NCBI GenBank assembly: GCA_026214975.1
Contig: JAOBSW010000017.1
Location: forward strand, 37,578-101,577
Direction: 5' to 3'
DNA: 64,000 nt
Origin: Gentiana macrophylla
Lineage: Eukaryota > Streptophyta > Magnoliopsida > Gentianales > Gentianaceae
Part shown: positions 9,308-19,846 of the stretch, in pieces
Numbering within the stretch: the first letter of the stretch is position 1
Layout: every line of letters starts with the position of its first letter
Translations under genes and position numbers: made by a program
Notes under the pieces: model-generated
Database searches by the model: none
Seen by the model: the letters and a program-made list of their open reading frames with translations, nothing else
Told to the model about the DNA's origin: nothing

Positions 9308-12300
9308 GCGGATAAAGGTGTGAGAGGGCACGTTACTGACTGTCACACCACTGAGTTAGCTATTAACACTGGAAGAAGAATCAGAAGAGTTGCTGGTTTG
9401 GAAAATGTTATTAATAGAAGATTGGAGAGAATTTTATACATCAATGTTTTGGAATTCTGGAAGAACATGGTCATACATGAAGGTAGAGAAGCCTTCACTA
9501 CAACGGTTAATGACAGAGAGATTGAAATCACTTCAGATATATTGAGAGAAGTATTCTATTTTGGACCTGGAAATGGTGCTCCTACCAATCCAGAAATGAT
9601 GAACCTGCCAAGATTAAAGTTTGTTGATGCAATAAAGACAAACGAATCCATACCATCATCTCTAGGCATTAATGTGATGCACATTGGATATGAATATAAT
9701 CTACTTAGCAAGATAATTGCCAAGAACATTTTAGGATTCAGTGGGATTCTAGATACACTTTCTGGACCTAAGATAGACCTATTAATTATCATCTGCAGAA
9801 GCATGAAGTTTGATTGGGCTGGATTCTTTATACATTATATAAAGAAAGTGTTTACTAAAGATAGAGATAGTATAAGGAAGTCCAAAGACAAGCCCCTAGG
9901 TCTACTGATTCAGACCTTGCTGAATCATTTTCAGATACCTGATGTTGCACCTGAAAAACTCAACAACTCCAGATATAAGAAGGAGATCAGCTATCCTATT
10001 CCTGGGTTAGATGATGATGAAGATGTAGATGATGAAGCAACAGAGAGTGACAATGATGGAGATGATGTTGCTGGTGGTGAGCAGGTTAAGCAAGTTGCTA
10101 AATCTGCTACACCTAAGAAAGTTGCTGAGAAGAGAAAGGCTGCTGACACCAGAAAGTTAACTGAAATGCTAAAGCCTAAGAGAACAAGGAAGCAATCAGT
10201 AGAGACTGATGAGTCTACTGAGGGATCAGTTCAAGTTGAAGTTATTGACCCTGCTGAAGTTACAAAGAAGAAATCTGCTGCTGAAATTTCGAAAGAGCAA
10301 CAGAAGGAAGATAGTAGAAAAAGGAAAGCCACTGAAGTTGAATCTGAACAACTTTCCAAGAGAATGAAGGAAATTGCAAAGAAAAGGAAACATGGAAAAG
10401 GGAAACAGTTGAGGATTCTAGAGGCTCAAAAGGAAGTAGAAGAAGAGGTTGTTGAGCCTACTACTGATGGTGGTGTTGTTGTTGAGCAACACATTGAAGA
10501 ACCATAGCAGGCTGTTGTACTTGAGCCTGCTATAGAAGTTATTGAATCCTCACCTCTAAAGGCTGCTGAGCCTACTAAAGCTGCAGTTGTTGTTGTTGAG
10601 CAACTTACTGAAGAGCCACAACAGACTACTGAATCTGCACCTGCTGTGGAAATTGATACAACGGTACAAGGCCCTGCCATTTCTGCAATAGTTCAGGGGG
10701 AAGAGAAATCTATTGCTAACCCTGCTTATGAGCATGTAAGTCAGGGGGAACCAAGTGTGGAACAGATGGAGGTGGTAGGTACTAATTTACAACCAGGAGA
10801 ACCTACTGACCTAGCTGCATCTGTTGAAGAAACATTGAATCTGCTTGTTGAGACCTTTGGAGGTCAACAAGGTGAACAAACAGCTCCCAGAAAGCCATCA
10901 ATGCCTTTTGAAAGGAAGGAGAAGAAAAAGAAGGAAGTGTATGTTGATCCTAAACTCCAGCTGGTTGCTGATTACTTCCAATGGAAATTTGGTTATTACA
11001 AAAGAAAAAAACTAGCTGCTGAGCCAATGACAGATTTTGAGGAATGGGCTTTTGAAAAGTTAGGGGTGGAAAACCTACTTAATTTGGTTGATACTTCACT
11101 ATTGGAAATGAGGCTGATGGAACTCATTGTTGAAGAAAAGAAAGAAGGAGGAATCATGTTTAAGGATCCTAGAGATGGACCAGATAGTGATGATTCATCA
11201 TTATCTGATTCTAAAGATGATCATCCTCCACATCAAGGAGAAGCCAGTGGAACTACATTGACATCTGAACCAAGAGTAGAGAGTCTACTAGTGCTGCGAA
11301 ATCTGCTGAGGGTCAGCAAACTGATCATATGGATGACGATCTGGAAGATCTTACTATAGATGATTTGGAGGCTCTAATCAATGATGGTATAAATTTTGGT
11401 GCCAATAGGCTGGTTGGTACATCTAATGCATTTTTGGTTGTGGAATCTGATGTGAATCCTGATGATAAGCAGACTGAAAATTTGGATGTGCTGATATCAG
11501 TTCTGAAGATTCAGTTCAGTATCAGGAGTGGATTGATACTCAGCACACCTTGTCTAAAACTGCTGACACTCTACAGCAAATTACTGATGCTAATGGATTT
11601 CTTGAGGAAATTATGGCTATTTTTCCTTTCATTTTTGTGGAAGAAAAGGTCCTACTCACTGAGGAACAAATAGTGATTGGACAAAGATTGGACATGGTGA
11701 TAGGTTTTGAAGGATCACCACTACCTTTTGAGGAGGTTCAGACTGCTGAGGAACAAACAACACCTGAACAAAGGTCAGAACTGGAGGTACAGGTTGCTGA
11801 GGATCAGACAGCACCTGGACAAAGGTTGGAACTCACAATGGTTTTGGAGGAAATCCGCAATTGTTGAAGGCCTGGCTCTTTGTAGTAGAGCCCTCTTTGG
11901 AGTAAACGCCATCTTGAAGGAAAGGATAGTCGATGAAGCTGCTGTTGATGAAGATAAGCATTTCTTTGGACTATGACTTCGGTGATGAAGTGTTTCAAGT
12001 GCTTGAGGAAGAACCTATTCTTTCTTTGAACCACAATGAGCATTTGTACCATTTTTGAGGAACTCGCCCAAGATCCACTGGAGGAAATTTTTGGAAATGT
12101 AGTTGAGGAAAGGTCCGACTCTTTGGAAGAGATATGAGTTGGGCTATGATTGTCAGCAGACAGAGGACAAATTACAATGTTGAAGAGCCTCTTGATGATC
12201 TTTGCTTTGGACATGTGGATGGAGGTATGGTCAGTGCGATACCAAAGACATGTTTTGGAGGAGTTGAGGCGATCGGACATGACATTACACAGTTAATAAC

Positions 12301-13280
12301 TCAACTTGACAGACACGAGCAATGATTTGAAGATTTGATGAATCCTGTGGCCAATAACTGAAGGTCCACTGAAACAATTGCTTCCAACTTCACATCCACT
12401 CAGTATGCTATTGCTGACTTAACAAAAGATGTGAGAGGTATCAAACAAGGCAATACACTTAAAGAAAAGTTCCTAAAAGATCAGTTTGCCTCTATTCACA
12501 AGAAGCTTGACAACCTTACTGAAGTACACAAACCTGCTGAACCTGCTGATACACCTCAACCTGCTGTATTGGATCCTAAAATTATTGAGAGGATCAATTT
12601 ACTGGAACAGACAATGGAAGGAAGGATCACAGCAGTTGACACAAGAACATAAATTATGGAAGGTCAACCGAACAACTTAGTGATCACACAGGAGAGTGTA
12701 CATGGTCTGTTGTCCCGTTTTGTTGATGATGTCAATAAGGGGGAAGAGAGCCAGACAGCAGTAGCAAAAGAGGCTGCAAGGATTTTTGCACAAAAGAAAT
12801 GGGAGGCTGACACCAATGCATTCAGAGAGGCTGCACCTGGCAGACTTCAACTGACTGATGACCTCTTCAAAGAATACAAGAAGCTATATTACAATAAGAG
12901 GAGACCTTACCATGACAAGGGCTTTCATGAAGGGCTAAATTCTTTTTTGGGACTTAAGTTCTGGGAAGCTAGAGTGAAATCCTTAAGAGCTTCACATAGA
13001 GGTGGAAGAGGTGGAAGAGGTGGAAGAAGTGGAAGAATTCTACCTACTACATCAGCAAGAGAGTCATTTGAGGAGTTCAAGCAATTATACATGCGTCTAG
13101 GATTCAGAGTACACCTGATAAATCTAACTCTACCTAAGGCATGAAAATGGTGGAAAGAAGTAAATCCCCATTTTGATTTTTCCCTTATTGAAAATCAATG
13201 GATGAGAGAAATGGTCAGAGACATAAGGGAATATCAAGAGTAGCAAGAGAAAGAAAGACAAGAAAGAGAAAGTAGGAACT
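9305..13280 (+). pseudogene. Third ORF (post-pol accessory protein) of RE-B, nearly 4 kb
   Basis: Function unknown; the best kept copy here. ATG at 9305 opens 400 codons up to TAG at 10505-10507, after which the same frame is open to about 11300. The N-terminal 230 residues look globular (VLEFWKNMVIHEGREAF, then TTTVNDREIEITSDILREVF, later KFDWAGFFIHYIKKVF). An acidic run DDDEDVDDEATESDNDG follows, then Lys-rich helices with bipartite nuclear-signal-like clusters (KPKRTRKQS, KKRKHGKGK), then Val/Glu/Pro repeats. After a frameshift near 11300 and a degraded stretch, the C-terminal part (12431-13144) holds a VNKGE motif, an FKEYKKLYYNKRRPY segment and a GRGGRGGRSGR run. The reading probably ended near 13278. 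No transmembrane segment is seen. Confidence 0.6.
12734..12746 (+). promoter_or_regulatory. Internal polypurine tract inside the RE-B third ORF
   Basis: AATAAGGGGGAAG, coding Asn-Lys-Gly-Glu, about 0.7 kb before the 3' LTR. Further AGGGGGAA copies stand at about 10695 and 10743 in the same ORF. Confidence 0.5.
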
Positions 13281-13435
13281 AGATCCGCATACTTACACCT
13301 GCTTTTTATAATTGCTGAATCTAGATTGTAGTAACTTTTGAACAAACATGATTATAATGAGAAATGACTGAGTTTGTTATGTTTTTGCTTTTATACTTTT
13401 TGCTTTTTTGTAAGGAGGGTATTGGTATCATCACC

Positions 13436-13449
13436 AAAAATGGGGAAAT
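13436..13449 (+). promoter_or_regulatory. 3' polypurine tract of RE-B
   Basis: AAAAATGGGGAAAT next to the LTR, preceded by GTATCATCACC. One T interrupts the usual purine run. Confidence 0.75.
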
Positions 13450-15156
13450 TGATGGACATATTTTAAGTTTTAGTGATGAGTGCCAGACTAGCTGTTATAA
13501 AGCAAAGGTAAAAAGATATCTAGATCAAATGTATAGGCTTATTAGAGTTTGATCTTTGTATAGGTTTGATCAAACATGCACTGTAAATGGTCAACTGACT
13601 TTCATCAGTAGACCTGTCTAGGTCAGTAAGGTACCTGAGTCCGTAGACTAGTTTAGGAACTCTTGAAGGACCGAAAATTTGAGGTTCAAACTCAGTTATT
13701 GAAGGCTAAGCGATCAAACTTAGTATTTAAAGTCAAGGATATGGAATCAGAATTTAGGGAAGTCTGTGATGACCTAAACTGATTACATATACCTTGTGTA
13801 CAAGGTCTAAGTTCCATAAGTTCAGTGGTGATTGGAACTTAGTTATGTTCAAATTGGTGTAATCTAACTTCACAATTAAAAGTTAGGTGTAAGATAGTCA
13901 ATTTGTAGTGTTTTATAAACACAAGAACAACCTCGAAAAGTCTGATCGATGTGTATCTCAAATGACTTATATACACAAGAACTCTTTGGATATATATTTC
14001 GAATTAATCAAAGGTTACATTGGAATATTACAAGGAAAAGGACAGATAACAACTTTTGATTTTGTCAACAAATCAATAGTCAAGATTAAAAGAACGTTGG
14101 AAATAAACAGAGGTTTATTCAATGGATATAAGTCAAAGGGTGAACAGTCTAAAAACTGTCAAAAAGTAAACCGGCGATGTCGATTACTATGTCTGAGACG
14201 AGAATGCAAGTCATGAAAGGGACAAATCCGAAACGGCTATGTTTTGAATTTCAAACATAAGTCACAAGGATTCTCACCTATAAATAGAAGACCCGTGATA
14301 CATAAACAGATGATGAAAACAGTGGATGAAAATTGATGAACAACAAGATAATCTGCCTGAAGCTATCAAGTTTATTATCAAGAAGATCACCCTGCTGACC
14401 CTACTGAACTTAAAGCTACTGATCCTGTAAATTCTTCAAGTGTAATCTGTTATCAAGTTACATCAAGTTTACACACTTGAAGACTTAAAGCTGCTGATCA
14501 TTTCATCCTGAACAAGCTGCTGAAAGCTGAATCACTTACTTGATTCAAACTTTCTTTCACAAGAAACCTGCTGAAGACAGTGAAGCATCTTTGGGTGTCA
14601 AGGACTGTTGTTTGTGGTGGAGCTGGTGAAGAGGAAATCCTACCCTTCAAGGACCAGTGGAAGACTTTGGAGCAGCAATCATACATGTTCCAAGTGTTCA
14701 GTTTGTGAAGCCATAGTTATTGGTGAAGGACAAGCAACTTAGGGATTTTTGTAACTGCAACCTCAAAGATCTATAGTGAAATACCTCCAACATCACAGGA
14801 GAAGAGTGGACTGACAGGATTACACCACCTGGAACCACTATAAAATCTGCCTACTTACTTTCTGCATTTAAATTCTGCATTTAGTATATTTAGCAAATCA
14901 ACCTACTGAAACTAGCAACTGATCACACACTTACACTACTGAGTATCTAATACTTAGTATCATATTTTAACAACAAGTAATAAGGCTTAACTTGAATATA
15001 TTCCGCTACAACAAATTCAGTAAAATCAACAGTCAGCAGACTACTGAGTGTCAGCAGGCTACTGAACTTGCTAATTTTGTTAACTCCAAAAGTTTTCAGT
15101 GTTAAGTTTATTCACCCCCCTCTAAACTTAACCAAAGCCTTTTCAAGGGACCAACA
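13450..15156 (+). repeat. 3' LTR of RE-B
   Basis: Starts TGATGG (family TGTTGG with one change) and ends GGGACCAACA, 1707 bp. TATAAATAG lies at 14279-14287, with the ACACCACCTGGAACC block near 14822 and the CCCCCCTCTAAACTTAACC end block near 15115. The ORF 13908-14216 inside is not considered a gene. Confidence 0.88.
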
Positions 15157-16511
15157 AGACTAAGTCGAGACTGTAAAGTTAGACTTCAGGCAAGATTGTG
15201 ATGACCTGAACTAACTTTATGGATCTTGTATAAAGGCCTAAGAATCATAAGGACAATGATATCTTAGATGATCTATTGAGAATGGTGTACTCTGATTTAG
15301 TCAATTATAATCAGATGAAGGGTATAGTACTGAGATTTTGAAGAAGAATAAAAACTCAGTTAATGCTCTTAAAAACGGGAAACTGACTACGTCATGTTTA
15401 ATTCAGTTTTTAATTGAAGTTAAGAACAATTGAAGATGAGCAAACTGAAGATAAATCAGACCGTTATAAGAAAAGCAATCTTATTGGATACACAGAAATG
15501 TCAGGAAGGACACTGACACACAAAAGGAAAGCAGGACAATTAACGGCTATAAGGATTCAAATTCAAATGATCTAACCATTAGAGAAACCCCTATAAATAG
15601 ATCACTTTTAAAACAAGAAGAGATATGGAATTCTAAGATTTAATCTAGTCAAGAAAGATCATACTAAGAGGGAAAGCAAATCAAAAGAATTCCTGCTAAG
15701 CGCATTCTTTCAAGATCAAGAAATATCTTCAAGTGTTCATAAGCATTCAGAGAAACATCAAGATCATTCATTTGAAGAACAGAGTTGTGCACAACTTACA
15801 TATCTAGAAGAGAAAGCTCAAATCACAAGTTGAATCATAGTTATTGATTCAAGTCTCAACTTTGATTTTATAAAAGGTGTTAGACTGTGAAACACCAAAA
15901 AGCTGTGAAGGACAATTGAGTTGCAGTCAGGAAGACTGTGTTTGTGATGAGCTGGTGAAGAGGCAATTCAACCCTCTAAGGACTAGTGTAGCAAGTTTAG
16001 TTCAAACAGCAATTCTACCTGTTGAAGACTGAAGCTGGAAGATTGTGAAGCTAGGGATTAGTGAAGGACAATCAAGTGTCTAGAATTTACTTTGTGTCTT
16101 GTAACTGTAAACCACAAGAACATAGTGGATTTGACCTCCGCATAACAGGAGAAAAGAGGAATGACACGATTACACCACCTGGAACCTCTATAATTCTTGT
16201 CTATTTACCTTACGCATTTATTTACTGCATTGTAGTTATATTCATCCAGATCACATACTCAGCACACACCAGAAACTGAGTCAGCATATTAACTGATAAT
16301 TCATATTTTACAAAGGCTTAATTTAATTTGCTGCCGGTTAACTCAGTTAAGGATAAGTCAGTTTTGACTTATTCTCAGCTATGTTAGCTTAACTCCGAAC
16401 AAGTTTAAGTTGAACTAAAACTGGTTTAAGATTCAATTTTAAGTTAGGTCTTTGGTGACAAGTTTATTCACCCCTCTCTAAACTCGTGTTAGCCTTTCTA
16501 AGGGACCAACA
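15157..16511 (+). repeat. RE-C: 3' part of an LTR of the RE-D/RE-G family, split by RE-B
   Basis: Begins in mid-LTR at the RE-B junction: the first bases match the inner LTR block of RE-E near 18412 (CGAGACTATAAAGTTAGACT with small changes). It has TATAAATAG at 15592-15600 and ends CTAAGGGACCAACA at 16511. Its downstream half is closest to the RE-G LTR (GAAACACCAA, GGTGAAGAGGCAA, CTACCTGTTGAAGACTGAAGC in both). Solo LTR or 3' LTR cannot be decided because the left side is out of view. It is followed by the third-ORF leader of RE-D in the opposite orientation. Confidence 0.8.
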
Positions 16512-16640
16512 AATATGAAGTGAAAACTCAGTGTAAAGGATTTTTGGTATAACACAAGAATATTTTTAAGTGGTAGATTTGGTGGTTAGAAAATATGAGT
16601 AAGTATTAAAACGTATCGTCATAAGTCATGTCAAGCGTTG
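16512..16640 (-). promoter_or_regulatory. Third-ORF leader of RE-D, TATA box decayed
   Basis: Aligns with the promoter/leader of RE-G at about 44398-44520. The shared CTTTACACT and GAGTTTTC are kept, but the TATAAAT of RE-G is TTAAAAAT here. RE-C inserted about 30 bp downstream of the shared 10-mer, so the start codon is not in the window. Confidence 0.45.
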
Positions 16641-16823
16641 AGATACGGAAAATATGGTGAGTGGAAAGAGATGAACGATTGAGATGTGTGTAGGTTACGA
16701 CTTTTCATTCGTAGCAAGTATTAGTTGATACGGTCTAACTCCAGTTGTGAAGGTCCAGCTTTTGATCTTATCCAAAGATTTGAATCAGTTGTCCTTTAGT
16801 TCCAAAATTCATTTAACTTCCTC

Positions 16824-16840
16824 CTGCAAAAAAAAATTAA
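16824..16840 (-). promoter_or_regulatory. gag-pol junction motif of RE-D, followed by the pol deletion
   Basis: On the minus strand the WVPK boundary codons are followed by TTAATTTTTTTTTGCAG, the RE-D form of TAATTTGTTTTGCAG. The next bases are GAGGAAGT, not protease. RE-G has the same join (CAG then GAGAAAGT at 44790), so both descend from one deleted ancestor. Confidence 0.6.
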
Positions 16841-17993
16841 CAAGTCTTTGGTACCCATATATGTCTGGGTCCTTTTTGATTAGTTTTTGTATTTCTATAA
16901 GTCTTAGATGACTTATCAGTTTTATCCTTATACCTTTCTTGATGTTTTGACTGAGTATGGTCAGTTTTCACAAAATTCTGGATTCTTGACTCGAACGACT
17001 TTTATTGAGGATTTTGTGAAACTGAGTAATCATAGGTCTATTCCAGTCTTCATCAATGGTAAAAAGTATTCCTTTCCCCTTGAATTTGGTATTCCAAAAA
17101 TGATATTTATTCCATGATGGATGAGACTTGAATGTTCTTTTAACTGATCTTTGATCAGTTCTGTCTTTTTTAGCCTTCTGATACTTTCTATAAAATCTTT
17201 CAGTTGGCTGTTTGCCACTGACTGATTTTACAGTTTTGTCATTTTTCGGTCGAGGCTATGCTGATTTTACAATATTGTCAGTTTTCTGAGTTCCTGACTT
17301 ATGTACAGCTACAAACTTAGGTGCAGTTTTAGTAGGTCTGAACTTAGAATTCAGATGTCTGTCAAATCCTAAAACAGTTTTGTGTCCAAATGGTTTACCT
17401 GGTTTGAACTGAACACTGGAAGATGGGTCAACTGATGATTCTGTGATGTTTATTACTTCCATCAGTTCATCAGTTGAGCAATTTTCCTTGGCTCCATTGT
17501 TAGCCTTGATGAGGTTGACTTCAGCATTCAATCTTAGAACTTCGGCTTTCAACAAATCTTTTTCCTTTTTAACATTCTCGTAATTCTTTTGAATTTCCTC
17601 AAATTCCTTTATGAGTATGTCTAAGTCTTAGTTGAAGTCTTCATTTTGATGATTGTTTATGGAAGTGTGACAGTTGGATGTAGAAGCACTTACCTCATGA
17701 TGTCCGATAGATATATTTTCAGTTCTAGCTTCTTCATCTTCTATTATCTATTTTCCTTTATCTAATCCAGCATTGTTGTTTGTCAGGCCAGTCCCAAGGA
17801 GTATGATTTCTTCATCACTTTCACCATGATCATTTCCTCCAAAGCTTATGGGTAGCATTTCAGCATTATCTTCATTGTTTGTAAGGGATGGTTCATCAAT
17901 GAATTTCTCAATCAGCTTTTCTTGAGTTTCAGCAACAAGTGCCTGAAAATTAGTTTTGTATTCAACAAATCTCAAAAAATGAACAACTGAACA
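16841..17993 (-). pseudogene. gag: gag of RE-D, core-deleted, C-terminal part
   Basis: From 17993 leftwards: the end of the gag N-terminus (RFVEYKTNFQALVAETQEKLIEK, matching RFDEYRRRLPAFLAASHDEM in RE-E), then directly the acidic region GESDEEIILLG, a coiled-coil (KEKDLLKAEVLRLNAEVNLIK), the FKPGKPFGHKTVLGF motif, the KGRLF..DEDWN-like motif in another frame near 17060, and the WVPK boundary. About 200 residues that form the UBN2-type capsid domain and zinc knuckle in RE-E are missing. Stops and frameshifts are numerous. The start codon lies at 29917-29919, beyond the RE-E insertion. Confidence 0.75.
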
Positions 17994-19727
17994 TGTTGGA
18001 AATAAAATTTATGTTTTGATGATAATTCATCATATTTATTCAAAGTATTGTATTAACCTTATTGATGATGTGCTGAAGCTAGCTGTTATAGTGAAAAGCT
18101 AAAAGATCTCTAGAACTGAATGTTTTGGTTTTACTAGAGTCTGATATTTGTATAGGTTACATCAGACAAGCACTGTAATAGTTAGTGTGTCATGAAACTG
18201 AAAACTGAAAGTCACTTAGACAACTGGAAATCGTCAAGACAAACAAACTGACTCAGACTACACCAATATGGAACTGAAGAAGGTAAGTTCACTGACGGAC
18301 ACAGACTCAGTTGGCTTATCTAGAAGACAGAAGAACTGAGGGTCACAGACTCAGTTACTGAAGATTGAAGAACTGAGGGATCAAACTCAGTTATGAAGAT
18401 CACAAGCCGAGACTATAAAGTTAGACTTCAGGCAAGTTTGTGGTGACCTGAACTGACTTTATGGATCTTGTATGAAGACCTAAGAATCATAAGGACAATG
18501 AATTATTAGAAGATAATTGTATATGGGGTACTCTGATTAAGTTAATTATAGTCAGATGAAAACTAGAGTACTAATATATGAAGAAGAGTAAAATCTCAGT
18601 TAACACTCCAAGTCAGACAAGAAACTAACATTTGATAAACACAGTATAAAACTGCTCAGGAAACTCAGTTTTATATGTCAGTCATCCAACAAACTGATAG
18701 AACAGTCGAACATTATAAATGAAGCAATTCTATTGGATGAAATACTGACACATCAGAACGGTCACAAAATATAGCCGTTACAAGATAGACGTTGATACAA
18801 TTCGAATTCAAACAAGATGTACGTCGGACCACACACTATAAATAGAGAACCTTGCACCAAATAAAAACAACAGAATTATCAAGATCAACAGGCATTTTGT
18901 GCATTAGTCGTTTTATTCGAATTGCTATCATCTCTGCGCTATAACCAGATCAGATCAAGGAATTTTTCAAGTGTTCAAATTACACAGAATTTATCCAGAT
19001 TCAGACACTTTGAAGAACCACAAACAAGAATCAATTTAATGATTCTCAGCCCAACTATGATTCTACATCAAAGGTTTAGACTGTGAAGCAAACCGGGAAG
19101 GTTTTGCCAAGGACAGTTGTCACAGCAGACGGGTAGACTGTGTTTGTGGTGGTAGCTGGTGAAGAGGCATACGTAACCCTTCAAGGACTGTGTTCAAGCA
19201 ATTGAAGAGCGACAATTCTACCTGTTCTACAACTTGTTTAGATAGTGAAGCTAGGATTAGCCAAGGACTATTGTTTAGGACTTTTGTAACATCTCACCTC
19301 AAGAAGTTCTAGTGGAATTTTCCTCCACACCACGAGGGAAGAGAGGACTCGACAGGATTACACCACATGGAAGCTCTATAATATTTGCCTCATTACTTTA
19401 CGCATTTATTTATTTACTTAGCATTTATCTACTGCATTCTGAGAATTGATTTTTATAAACCTCACAGCTCACAAATTGACATTCACCAGAATTCAGTTTA
19501 GCACAATCAGCTTTAATATAGAATAACAACATCTATAAAAAGGCTAGAATTATATCCACTGCCGGTTGACTCAGTTTTGCTTAAGTCAGTTTGACTTAAA
19601 CTCAGCTTAGGCAGCTTAACTCCACACAAGTTTTAACTGAACCTTAATTTGTTTAAAATCCAGTTTTTGGTGACAAGTTTATTCACGCCCCCTCTAAACT
19701 TGTGTTAGCCTTTCCAAGGGACCAACA
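17994..19727 (+). repeat. 5' LTR of RE-E
   Basis: TGTTGG to CCAACA, 1734 bp, paired with 28154-29886. TATAAATAG lies at 18837-18845. The end block GACAAGTTTATTCACGCCCC leads to the terminal CCAACA. Confidence 0.95.
18837..18845 (+). promoter_or_regulatory. TATA box of RE-E 5' LTR
   Basis: TATAAATAG, conserved in the LTRs of RE-A, RE-B, RE-C, RE-E (twice) and RE-G (twice) in similar surroundings. It should drive genomic RNA. Confidence 0.7.
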
Positions 19728-19729
19728 AT

Positions 19730-19741
19730 TGGTATCGGAGC
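19730..19741 (+). promoter_or_regulatory. Primer binding site of RE-E (initiator tRNA-Met type)
   Basis: TGGTATCGGAGC two bases after the LTR; one change from the common TGGTATCAGAGC complementary to the 3' end of plant initiator tRNA-Met. RE-D has the identical form. Confidence 0.85.
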
Positions 19742-19846
19742 AATGTTTCTTTAACAAGATATCATTTGCTCTAAACCATCTTTAGTTGTTCTTTTTAGAA
19801 AGCTCAGTTTCTAAGTTTTCACATAATCAGTTTTAACTCTCTCACT

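Larger units (their letters stand above)
8530..15156 (+). mobile_element. RE-B: Sirevirus-like copia element, left part displaced by RE-A
   Basis: The segment starts in mid RNase H at the RE-A junction and continues with pol end, spacer, a long third ORF, polypurine tract and 3' LTR. Its gag, protease, integrase and RT must lie left of RE-A, outside the window. It ends in CCAACA at 15151-15156, after which sequence of a different LTR (RE-C) begins in mid-LTR, so RE-B is inserted in RE-C. Confidence 0.88.
16512..17993 (-). mobile_element. RE-D (left segment): pol-less Sirevirus-like element, minus strand
   Basis: Read on the minus strand from 17993 to 16512 it holds gag C-terminal coding sequence, the gag-pol junction motif, then noncoding sequence that leads straight to the third-ORF promoter region, without any pol. 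RE-C cuts it at 16512. The right segment of the same element is 29887-31417; RE-E separates them. The remaining third ORF and 3' LTR should lie left of the window. Confidence 0.82.
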
